NCBI GenBank assembly: GCA_044356745.1 | Contig: JBIKVP010000031.1 | Location: 1-22,140, forward strand | Source: JBIKVP01 sp044356745 | Lineage (GTDB): Bacteria > Pseudomonadota > Alphaproteobacteria > Rhizobiales > Beijerinckiaceae | DNA: 22,140 nt | Direction of reading: 5' to 3' | In this document: positions 16,480-22,140 of the stretch, piece after piece | Position numbering within the stretch: the stretch's first letter is position 1 | How the letters are laid out: every line of letters begins with the position of its first letter | Translations under genes and position numbers: made by a program | Notes under the pieces: model-generated | The model's input: only the letters and a program-made list of their open reading frames with translations | What the model was told of the DNA's origin: nothing | Databases searched by the model: none

Positions 16480-16896
16480 TTAAGCAAAAGCAGGGGGTGC
16501 GCGTGATTGTGTACCGCGTTTAAAAAGTCGCGTAACAACGCTTAAGGTTTTTTCAGAATATGAAACGTCTGTAATAACGACAGTATGATTTAAATTCGGG
16601 GTAGGAACATAATCAAGGCCAGACGCTTGCGTGATTAAACACGCTTCACAATGCCCTTTGTGAGCATTTTGACTGCCACCAGAACCGCTCAAAGGACATG
16701 GCATCATTGGCATCATGGCCATATGCGACATAACGGACGCTTCAACGCCCATCATGTTTGAGGAAATATCCGTGCGGTCAGCATTCGGGAGAGTGATGTT
16801 AATGCGCTGATGCGCAAATCCAAGCGACAACACAGCCAACAGGTAAAGGCTTAAAACCCACCCGCGTACAATGTGATGTTGAATCGCTATTTTCAT
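16480..16896 (-). CDS. DUF2946 family protein with CXXC, possible copper-responsive leader ORF
   Basis: This 138-residue protein has an N-terminal hydrophobic segment ('VLSLYLLAVLSLGFA', about 14-28) and a Met/His-rich stretch MSHMAMMPMMPC (56-67). HCEAC supplies Cys83 and Cys86, and the C-terminus RAPPAFA is characteristic of DUF2946. Met-rich and CXXC motifs are typical copper(I) ligands. In Bordetella pertussis a DUF2946 reading frame (CruR) precedes the receptor gene bfrG and controls it post-transcriptionally in response to copper through its CXXC. The gene order here is the same, so such a role is proposed by analogy. No good Shine-Dalgarno precedes the ATG; a short or leaderless message is possible. 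It is divergent from sufE. Confidence 0.75.
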   Translation of the reverse strand: MKIAIQHHIVRGWVLSLYLLAVLSLGFAHQRINITLPNADRTDISSNMMGVEASVMSHMAMMPMMPCPLSGSGGSQNAHKGHCEACLITQASGLDYVPTPNLNHTVVITDVSYSEKTLSVVTRLFKRGTQSRAPPAFA

Positions 16897-16901
16897 ATCT
16901 A

Positions 16902-16930
16902 AATAATGAATTAAAAAAACGCTACGTCAA
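16902..16930 (-). promoter_or_regulatory. Possible sigma-70-type promoter for the DUF2946-led cluster
   Basis: On the minus strand, TTGACG (16930-16925) is followed 17 bases later by ATTATT (16907-16902). The -35 is good and the -10 weak. It ends 5 bases before the DUF2946 start, consistent with a very short leader and the absence of a ribosome site. Confidence 0.2.
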
Positions 16931-17039
16931 TGAAGTGAAAAAAGTTTATAACAATAAAATTAACAAGACATGCCGTCTTTTTGATATAACAATATATACA
17001 TATCTTTATATCTCGCACCAAAAATTACACAGAGGTTTT

Positions 17040-17501
17040 ATGTCCACTCACGCAGCACCTTTGATACCGTTGAGCGAAATTTCTGAAACATTTACGCTTT
17101 TAGAAGATTGGGAAGATCGTTATCGCTACATTATTGAGCTGGGTCAAAAGCTCCCCCCCTTACCAGAGACTGATAAAACAGGGACTAATCAGGTGAGCGG
17201 GTGCGCAAGTCAGGTCTGGATTGTCACGCATTTTGATCAAGGCCAATCCGTTGATCAATCGCCTCCCCGCCTTCAATTTTCAGGTGAAAGTGATGCCCAT
17301 ATCGTGCGAGGACTGGTTGCGATCATCTTAAGTATTTACACGAATAAAACGCCGCAAGATATTCTAAGTATTGATGCTTTAGATATTTTTAAGCAGCTGG
17401 GGTTATCGGATCATCTCTCCACACAGCGCGCCAACGGTGTTCGCGCCGTCATGGGGCGAATTTTATCGGATGCTAAGAGAGCAGCAGATACGCCCACATA
17501 A
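17040..17501 (+). CDS. sufE: Cysteine desulfuration protein SufE
   Basis: SufE accepts persulfide sulfur from the desulfurase SufS and passes it to the SUF Fe-S scaffold in the cytosol. The 153-residue protein has the family's catalytic Cys55 in VSGCASQVW, preceded by 'EDRYRYIIELGQKLPPLP'. The later 'GESDAHIVRGLVAIIL' helix and 'LGLSDHLSTQRANGV' C-terminal segment are also typical. Length is normal. The frame is open back to 16935, but AGAGG at 17031-17035 and the onset of conserved sequence select ATG 17040. No other suf genes are present; the gene stands alone between a divergent DUF2946 and a convergent lpd. The AT-rich 140 bases upstream presumably hold its promoter, but no clear -35/-10 pair stands out. 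Confidence 0.93.
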   Translation: MSTHAAPLIPLSEISETFTLLEDWEDRYRYIIELGQKLPPLPETDKTGTNQVSGCASQVWIVTHFDQGQSVDQSPPRLQFSGESDAHIVRGLVAIILSIYTNKTPQDILSIDALDIFKQLGLSDHLSTQRANGVRAVMGRILSDAKRAADTPT

Positions 17502-17543
17502 AAAAGCAAGCGCAGCACGATCTGCCGTTTAAACGTAGCAAAG

Positions 17544-18944
17544 TTAAACGTGAATTGAACGCTTCTCAACACCCATAGCCGCTTCTTTCACAGCCTCAGA
17601 CATCGTAGGATGTGCGTGACAGGTGCGTGCGAGATCTTCGGATGAGCCGCCAAATTCCATCAAAACAGCCACTTCATGAATCATCTCACCCGCGCCAACG
17701 GCCACAATATGCGCACCAAGCACTTTATCGGTTGCCGCATCCGCAAGCACTTTCACAAAACCATCGGTAGCGCGGTTTGCCCGTGCGCGGCCATTAGCGG
17801 TGAACGGAAATTTACCGACTTTATAATCAATTCCAGCAGCTTTCAGCTCTTCTTCGGTTTTACCCACTGAGGCAATCTCAGGGTGCGTATACACCACCCC
17901 AGGGATCACATCATAATTGACATGCCCCGCTTTACCCGCCAGTTGCTCAGCGAGCGCCACGCCCTCATCTTCCGCTTTGTGCGCGAGCATGGGGCCTGTA
18001 ATCACATCGCCAATCGCATAAACCCCCGCAACATTGGTTGCATAATGATGATCGGTTACAACACGCCCACGATTATCGAGCGCCACGCCAACCTCTTCTA
18101 AGCCCAAACCTTGCGTAAAGGGTTTGCGGCCAATACACACGATGACAACATCAGCATCCACGGTTGCAGCGTCACCGCCGCTTGCCGCTTCAACGGTGAG
18201 CGAAACACCCTTTTTCGACTTGGTTGCACCTGTGACTTTTTTGCCAAGATGAAACACCATGCCTTGTTTTTCGAGAATGCGTTGAAACTGTTTCGCTGTT
18301 TCTGTATCCATACCTGGCAAAATACGGTCAAGGTATTCAATCACCTCAACCTTTGCGCCCAAGCGCCGCCAAACAGAGCCAAGCTCAAGACCAATCACAC
18401 CCGCGCCAATCAAGATGAGCTTGTTAGGAACGCTCTCTAATTCAAGCGCACCTGTGGATGAGACAATCTGCTTTTCATCAATCTCAACACCGGGAAGCGC
18501 TGCAACATCTGAACCTGTGGCAATAACAATGCTTTTTGTGTCAAGCACTTGGGCAGCGCCATCCTCACCCGTTACCTGCACTTTGCCTGTGCCAAGGATT
18601 TTACCCGTGCCGATAAACGTATCGACCTTATTTTTCTTGAGCAAAAACGCCACACCGCCCACGTTGGCATCGACCGTATCCTGCTTATGCTTCATCATCG
18701 CTTTGAGATTAAGCTTGGGCTTGCCCACTTCAATGCCCAGCACATCAAAGCCATGACCCGCCTCGTCAAACATCTCAGAAGCGTGGAGCAGCGCTTTTGA
18801 AGGGATACACCCCACATTCAAACACGTGCCGCCAAACGTTTTGCGCTTTTCAACAATCGCGGTTTTTAAACCCAGCTGCGCCGCACGAATGGCACACACA
18901 TACCCACCAGGGCCTGAACCAATGATAATAAGATCGTAGGACAT
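17544..18944 (-). CDS. lpdA: Dihydrolipoamide dehydrogenase (E3)
   Basis: This FAD flavoenzyme reoxidises dihydrolipoamide of 2-oxo acid dehydrogenase complexes with NAD+. At 466 residues it is full length. Visible motifs are FAD-binding GSGPGG (9-14), the redox disulfide Cys41/Cys46 in GGTCLNVGCIPSK, NAD-binding GAGVIGLELGSVW, the second FAD segment YAIGDV, and the catalytic dyad His445/Glu450 in HAHPTMSEAV. AAAGGA lies about 6 bases before the ATG. It lies downstream of sucB in the same direction, separated by 123 bases that hold a palindromic repeat. This is the common alphaproteobacterial placement, so it most likely serves the 2-oxoglutarate dehydrogenase complex. It converges with sufE (42 bases). 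Confidence 0.97.
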   Translation of the reverse strand: MSYDLIIIGSGPGGYVCAIRAAQLGLKTAIVEKRKTFGGTCLNVGCIPSKALLHASEMFDEAGHGFDVLGIEVGKPKLNLKAMMKHKQDTVDANVGGVAFLLKKNKVDTFIGTGKILGTGKVQVTGEDGAAQVLDTKSIVIATGSDVAALPGVEIDEKQIVSSTGALELESVPNKLILIGAGVIGLELGSVWRRLGAKVEVIEYLDRILPGMDTETAKQFQRILEKQGMVFHLGKKVTGATKSKKGVSLTVEAASGGDAATVDADVVIVCIGRKPFTQGLGLEEVGVALDNRGRVVTDHHYATNVAGVYAIGDVITGPMLAHKAEDEGVALAEQLAGKAGHVNYDVIPGVVYTHPEIASVGKTEEELKAAGIDYKVGKFPFTANGRARANRATDGFVKVLADAATDKVLGAHIVAVGAGEMIHEVAVLMEFGGSSEDLARTCHAHPTMSEAVKEAAMGVEKRSIHV

Positions 18945-18976
18945 GTTTTTCCTTTAGTAAATCACTTGAAACTCAA

Positions 18977-19061
18977 CCGTCATGCCCGCACTTGTTGCGG
19001 GTATCCACGCCTTTAAAGCCATTTCAAGACTTAGATACCCGTGTCAAGCACGGGTATGACG
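18977..19061. repeat. Composite palindromic repeat between sucB and lpd, copy 2
   Basis: The element opens with CCGTC and closes with the inverse GACG. It holds two hairpins: ATGCCCGCA (18982-18990) / TGCGGGTAT (18996-19004), and the perfect 9-bp ATACCCGTG (19035-19043) / CACGGGTAT (19049-19057), each with a 5-base loop. The layout is the same as the copy at 21875-21977, but the stem sequences differ. Co-variation like this, with the framework kept, marks a family of related elements. It would be transcribed within the sucB-lpd message. Confidence 0.8.
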
Positions 19062-19067
19062 TAAAGC

Positions 19068-20291
19068 TCACAAATCCAAAACAAGCCTTGCGGGATCTTC
19101 CAGATTTTCTTTCACGCGCACGAGGAAGGTGACCGCCTCTTTGCCGTCGATGATGCGGTGATCATAAGACAGTGCGAGATACATCATCGGGCGGATGACG
19201 ATTTGCCCACCCACAACCATTGGGCGCTCCTGAATTTTATGCATACCCAAAATGGCCGATTGTGGCGCGTTGAGAATAGGAGTGGACATCAGCGAGCCAT
19301 AAACACCGCCGTTAGAAATCGTGAACGTGCCGCCCTGCATCTCTTCGATTTTGAGCTGGCCATCACGCGCACGCTTACCAAAATCGCCGATGCGCTTTTC
19401 AATCCCTGCAACCGTGAGATCATCTGCATCACGCACAACAGGCACAACAAGCCCCTTTTCAGTGCCAACGGCCACACCCACGTGATAATAGTTTTTGTAA
19501 ACAATATCCGTGCCATCAATCTCAGCATTCACGGCGGGAATTTCTTTAAGCGCCTGTACGCACGCCTTCACAAAAAAGCCCATGAAGCCCAGTTTCACGC
19601 CGTGCTTTTTCTCAAACGCATCTTTATATTGATTGCGCAGGCTCATGACGGTTGTCATATCCACCTCGTTAAAGGTGGTGAGCATCGCCGCATTGCTTTG
19701 CGCTTCTTTCAAACGACGCGCAATCGTTTGACGCAGTTTCGTCATTTTCACGCGCTCTTCACGTGATGCATCATCAACACTTGATGGAGCGCGCGGCGCT
19801 TGTGGAATGGCAACGGGAGCAGCAGCTGAACCACCTGTGGCGACAGCGGCGAGCATATCGCCCTTTGTGACGCGGCCATCTTTGCCCGAGCCAGAAACAG
19901 ATGCAGGATTAACCCCCGATTCGGCAGCAAGACGCACCACCGCAGGGCCATGATCAGATGATTTAGCCGCTGATGCCACAGGTGCAGCCGCAGGCGTGAT
20001 CGGCACAACTTTCGGCGCGGCAGCTGGTGCGGGTGTTGAAGCAGCCCCTGCCCCTCCCGCTTGCACATAACCGAGCAACGCATTCACACCAACCGTATCA
20101 CCCGCTTTGGCGATTTGATCCCCTAAAACCCCTGCGGCAGGGGCATTGACTTCAAGGGTGACTTTATCTGTTTCAAGCTCCACAAGCGGCTCATCGGCTT
20201 TCACCGCATCGCCCGGTTTTTTAAACCACTTGCCGATAGTTGCTTCAGTAACGGATTCACCTAAGGTGGGGACGCGAATTTCAACGCTCAT
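19068..20291 (-). CDS. sucB: Dihydrolipoyllysine succinyltransferase, E2 of 2-oxoglutarate dehydrogenase
   Basis: This is the E2 core of the 2-oxoglutarate dehydrogenase complex (TCA cycle), which transfers succinyl from lipoyl to CoA. The 407-residue protein has one lipoyl domain (1-75) with lipoylated Lys43 in ELETDKVTLE and an Ala/Pro-rich hinge. A peripheral-subunit-binding domain (about 115-150, 'GPAVVRLAAESGV...GRVTKGD') follows, then a second flexible linker. The catalytic domain has His378 and Asp382 in YDHRIIDG. The opening 'EIRVPTLGESVTEATIGKWF' separates SucB from pyruvate E2. Start ATG 20291 has AGAGG just upstream; an open extension to 20615 is out of family and is rejected. sucA, expected directly upstream, is absent. 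Confidence 0.96.
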   Translation of the reverse strand: MSVEIRVPTLGESVTEATIGKWFKKPGDAVKADEPLVELETDKVTLEVNAPAAGVLGDQIAKAGDTVGVNALLGYVQAGGAGAASTPAPAAAPKVVPITPAAAPVASAAKSSDHGPAVVRLAAESGVNPASVSGSGKDGRVTKGDMLAAVATGGSAAAPVAIPQAPRAPSSVDDASREERVKMTKLRQTIARRLKEAQSNAAMLTTFNEVDMTTVMSLRNQYKDAFEKKHGVKLGFMGFFVKACVQALKEIPAVNAEIDGTDIVYKNYYHVGVAVGTEKGLVVPVVRDADDLTVAGIEKRIGDFGKRARDGQLKIEEMQGGTFTISNGGVYGSLMSTPILNAPQSAILGMHKIQERPMVVGGQIVIRPMMYLALSYDHRIIDGKEAVTFLVRVKENLEDPARLVLDL

Positions 20292-20424
20292 AAAGGCCTC
20301 TTTGTAACAAGATAAGAATTGCATCCTCTTTAACTGCTTACCCCATGAAAATCCAGTGGCTTGATAAACTGGAACAGCTGTTTTTGCAGATTGTTTTCGC
20401 GATGCGGAGGATGGGTGTCTGGAT

Positions 20425-21798
20425 TCAGTGCATCTTGAGGTGGTTGCGCAGGGCAAGACCCAAAAAGAACAACATAAGCGCTGACCACACTTTTTGCAGT
20501 GCCGAGATAAACGATACCGATAGGGGCAAAATCGGCGCGAGAGTATCGCCAAAGCGCTCAAGCCCATAGAGACACCCATAGGTGCGGTGAGCGATTTCTG
20601 ATCCCCAATCGCCAATCACCGTAGCATTGCGCAACGCAAGAGACAGCGCCTCCCAGCCAAGGGCGGTGCGGTCGGCGACTTCGGGGGAGAGCCCCGTGAT
20701 ATACGTGGGGCGAGTGTCACGTTTGGGATCAATGTTCTTATCAGGCGCAGGCGGCCATGTGGTGCAAGGTGTTTTACGCACATCCCAGCTATGAAAGAGA
20801 TAAATCGCATTTTCTGGTGAGTCAGCTATAATCGCCATTTTTGCTCTTCCAGCAGCGACGTGTGGACTTTGTCCAATAAAAAACAATCCAGCTAATCCTA
20901 TAGCAAGCAACAGACCGAAAATAGGACGCAAAAACGAGCGGCCAAAGTTGGAGAGAAATTCATACACATGCCCGATACCCCACTGCCACCAAGTTGTCGT
21001 AGGATGATGACGGGCGCTGATGATCTCGCGAGCGAAGAAATCGAGTTTACGCGGATGATCATGCCCCATCTCCGCCATGCGCTGCAATACACGCCACTTC
21101 GCCATATCCGTGGCAGCGAAGCGAGAAAATGCGCGGCGTTTTTCTTCTTTTCTATCAAGCAAATCTTCATGAGAGGTGGTGGGTGTCTCAGGTATCTCAA
21201 CCGCCGCTTTTGCCGCTTTCGTCCGCTGTTTCATCACCGCATAGGCTGGCATCACAATGTTGTCGAGCCTTGGCGCTTCCAAAAAATGCGCTTGAATAAA
21301 ATCAGGCGGGTGGGTTTCAAACTCCGCATCCGCTATCGTAAAGACTGATTTGGCAGTCATGGCGGTAAAATCCGCCTGATACTGAAACCGCGCATTATTA
21401 AAAAAAGTAGTACATTCAAACGTAACATATGAGAAATACGCCGTCTGCGTGAAAATTGTTCGGTAAAAATAAGCCTCATGCGTAAAGATAGCGCCAGAAA
21501 AATTCACCTCTTGCGTGAAAGTCGCTTCTGAAAAAGCCGCCCCTTGCCTAAAAGTGACTTTAGTGAATCGCGTATCCCCTGGAAAAATAAAATGTGAAAA
21601 ATCAACAAAATCTTTAAAAGGGTGCTTTTGATCCCTATCCGAAAAAACTGCTTTAGCTTCTTCTTCCCATTTCTTTTGATTGGCTGCCCATGTTCCTGCG
21701 TCCTCAAACGCTTTTTTCTGGGCAAGCATTTCGTTTGCCCATGCATTCCAAGCCTCTTTGCCTTTGGCGAACAGGGCGTGCGTTTCTTCGTAATTCAT
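20425..21798 (-). CDS. Pentapeptide-repeat membrane protein, function unknown
   Basis: The protein has 457 residues. A helical, Lys/Trp/Ala-rich N-terminus (1-60) is followed by a right-handed beta-helix of pentapeptide repeats (about 64-165). Phe recurs at 72, 78, 83, 89, 94, 100, 105, 111, 116, 122, 127, 133, 138 and 144, that is, alternating steps of 6 and 5 as in Pentapeptide_3-type repeats. A soluble linker follows, then a transmembrane helix near 'FLRPIFGLLLAIGLAGLFFIG' and a final hydrophobic helix before the C-terminal RNHLKMH. A solvent-exposed loop lies between the two helices. Some pentapeptide proteins mimic DNA; this membrane-bound type is uncharacterised. Start ATG 21798 is set by GAGG at 21805-21808. 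It ends 133 bases before sucB and may share its transcript. Confidence 0.8.
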   Translation of the reverse strand: MNYEETHALFAKGKEAWNAWANEMLAQKKAFEDAGTWAANQKKWEEEAKAVFSDRDQKHPFKDFVDFSHFIFPGDTRFTKVTFRQGAAFSEATFTQEVNFSGAIFTHEAYFYRTIFTQTAYFSYVTFECTTFFNNARFQYQADFTAMTAKSVFTIADAEFETHPPDFIQAHFLEAPRLDNIVMPAYAVMKQRTKAAKAAVEIPETPTTSHEDLLDRKEEKRRAFSRFAATDMAKWRVLQRMAEMGHDHPRKLDFFAREIISARHHPTTTWWQWGIGHVYEFLSNFGRSFLRPIFGLLLAIGLAGLFFIGQSPHVAAGRAKMAIIADSPENAIYLFHSWDVRKTPCTTWPPAPDKNIDPKRDTRPTYITGLSPEVADRTALGWEALSLALRNATVIGDWGSEIAHRTYGCLYGLERFGDTLAPILPLSVSFISALQKVWSALMLFFLGLALRNHLKMH

Positions 21799-21804
21799 GG
21801 GTGG

Positions 21805-21808
21805 CCTC
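21805..21808 (-). promoter_or_regulatory. Shine-Dalgarno GAGG for the pentapeptide-repeat gene
   Basis: GAGG on the minus strand lies 6 bases before ATG 21798. It overlaps the alternative in-frame GTG at 21810, which is thereby disfavoured. Confidence 0.6.
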
Positions 21809-21874
21809 ACATCGGGAGCGTGCCATGTGACTACGAGCGCGTGGAATGGTCAAGGGGATAAGGTAAAGCACCAA

Positions 21875-21977
21875 CCGTCATGGCAAGCCTTGTGCTTGCC
21901 ATCCACGTCTTAGCAACATTTAAATAGCGTAGTGGTTCTAAAGGCATGGATGGCAGGAATAAATCCTGCCATGACGG
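21875..21977. repeat. Composite palindromic repeat, copy 3
   Basis: The repeat is framed by CCGTC (21875) and GACGG (to 21977). It holds two perfect 9-bp stems: ATGGCAAGC (21880-21888) / GCTTGCCAT (21894-21902), and ATGGCAGGA (21950-21958) / TCCTGCCAT (21964-21972). The second arm is the reverse complement of copy 1 near the left edge, including the flanking CATGCCTTT. It lies upstream of the pentapeptide-repeat gene. Confidence 0.8.
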
Positions 21978-22004
21978 GTGGGGTTTAATCACACGAAGCA
22001 TATA

Positions 22005-22036
22005 CCGTCATTGCGAGCGCATGCGAAGCAATCCAG
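22005..22036. repeat. CGTCATTGCGAG...GAAGCAATCCAG-type intergenic repeat
   Basis: The 32-base element begins CCGTCATTGCGAG and ends GAAGCAATCCAG, with an outer ATTGC/GCAAT pairing. This sequence type is a well-known dispersed repeat in many bacterial genomes. It lies 12 bases outside the right-hand IS terminus. It shares the CCGTCAT opening with the composite palindromes. Confidence 0.7.
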
Positions 22037-22050
22037 CCTTTTGAAAAGTA

Positions 22051-22140
22051 TACCCCTCACATTTGAAGAGTTGGTGCCTGAAGTATTTTGAAGTTATCGG
22101 ATAGGCGGTCAACCCATAATCGTGCTTTTTGCGGAAAAGT
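22051..22140 (-). mobile_element. 3' end of an IS630-like insertion sequence
   Basis: On the plus strand the terminal repeat starts TACCCCTC at 22051 and continues TGAAGAGTTGG, mirroring the terminus at 122 on the other strand. A TA at 22049-22050 abuts it, as expected for an IS630-family TA target. The transposase stop codon lies only 7 bases inside the end, so the C-terminal codons form part of the terminal repeat. The element continues past the window edge. Confidence 0.6.
22057..22140 (-). CDS. IS630-like transposase, C-terminal fragment (runs off the window)
   Basis: A minus-strand frame enters at 22140 and ends at TGA (22059-22057). Its last 27 residues include VDRLSDNFKILQAP. 'I.DNF.I'-type endings are typical of IS630-family transposases, after the DDE catalytic core, which lies outside the window. 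It cannot be the same physical gene as the fragment at 1-58 unless the window is joined end to end. It is more likely a second copy of the same element in the same orientation. Confidence 0.55.
   Translation of the reverse strand, partial: TFPQKARLWVDRLSDNFKILQAPTLQM

Noticed and set aside
17526..17550. Inverted repeat CGTTTAA/TTAAACG between sufE and lpd as a bidirectional terminator
   Set aside because: The 7-bp stem is AT-rich with an 11-base loop, overlaps the lpd stop, and has no T-run on either side.
19158..19766. A 202-codon plus-strand open frame within sucB
   Set aside because: It lies entirely antisense to the well-supported catalytic domain of SucB, has no ribosome site or family features, and is His/Arg-rich in the way of antisense translations.
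20352..20371. CCAGT/ACTGG hairpin after the pentapeptide gene as a terminator
   Set aside because: The 5-bp stem has a 10-base loop and only a weak ATTTTC tail, too little to call.
20292..20615. N-terminal extension of SucB to 20615
   Set aside because: The extension is unrelated to the family, overlaps the pentapeptide gene antiphase, and a ribosome site sits at the canonical lipoyl-domain start at 20291.
1..22140. Defence system, toxin-antitoxin pair, CRISPR array, prophage or tRNA gene
   Set aside because: No signature proteins, regularly spaced repeats or cloverleaf sequences were recognised on either strand.

Overview
This window looks like a chromosomal segment of an alphaproteobacterium, most probably Hyphomicrobiales (Rhizobiales)-like with moderate-to-low GC. 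The reasons are a DivJ-like hybrid-free histidine kinase grouped with a PG_binding_1 protein, a DUF1491 protein and a DUF2336 protein; small exported proteins of a style common in that order; sucB followed by lpd; and palindromic intergenic repeats of the 'CCGTCATGGC...GCCATCCA' kind. No rRNA, tRNA or CRISPR array was seen.

Ends: both edges run into IS630-like insertion sequences. The left edge holds the first 19 codons of a minus-strand transposase plus its terminal repeat (to about 122). The right edge holds the last 27 codons of a minus-strand transposase plus a matching terminal repeat (from about 22051). Each terminus abuts a TA dinucleotide, so the window is probably one unique segment between two copies of the same IS family.

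255-5419: a small exported protein diverges from cysS (cysteinyl-tRNA synthetase). After cysS come two tandem, clearly paralogous SAM methyltransferases with the architecture of the rickettsial outer-membrane-protein lysine methyltransferases.

5431-11291: a minus-strand pair (67-aa protein plus lipoprotein) diverges from a DUF2336 gene. A minus-strand operon then encodes a six-TM PAS histidine kinase resembling DivJ, an anchored peptidoglycan-binding protein and a DUF1491 protein. A sequence fitting the CtrA half-site spacing (TTAA-N7-TTAA) lies upstream of the kinase. A short uncharacterised plus-strand gene follows.

11301-16896: a minus-strand metal-acquisition cluster, read 16896 to 11301: a DUF2946 protein with a Met/His-rich stretch and a CXXC; a TonB-dependent outer-membrane receptor; a TonB-like energiser with an unusually long cytoplasmic N-terminus; and a PepSY-type membrane protein with a His cluster. 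The DUF2946-then-receptor order matches the copper-responsive CruR/BfrG arrangement known in Bordetella, and this is the most interesting system in the window.

17040-21798: sufE (Fe-S cluster assembly) converges with lpd (E3). A composite palindromic repeat separates lpd from sucB (E2 of 2-oxoglutarate dehydrogenase). A pentapeptide-repeat membrane protein, rather than the expected sucA, precedes sucB. Two more palindromic repeats fill the space up to the right-hand IS.
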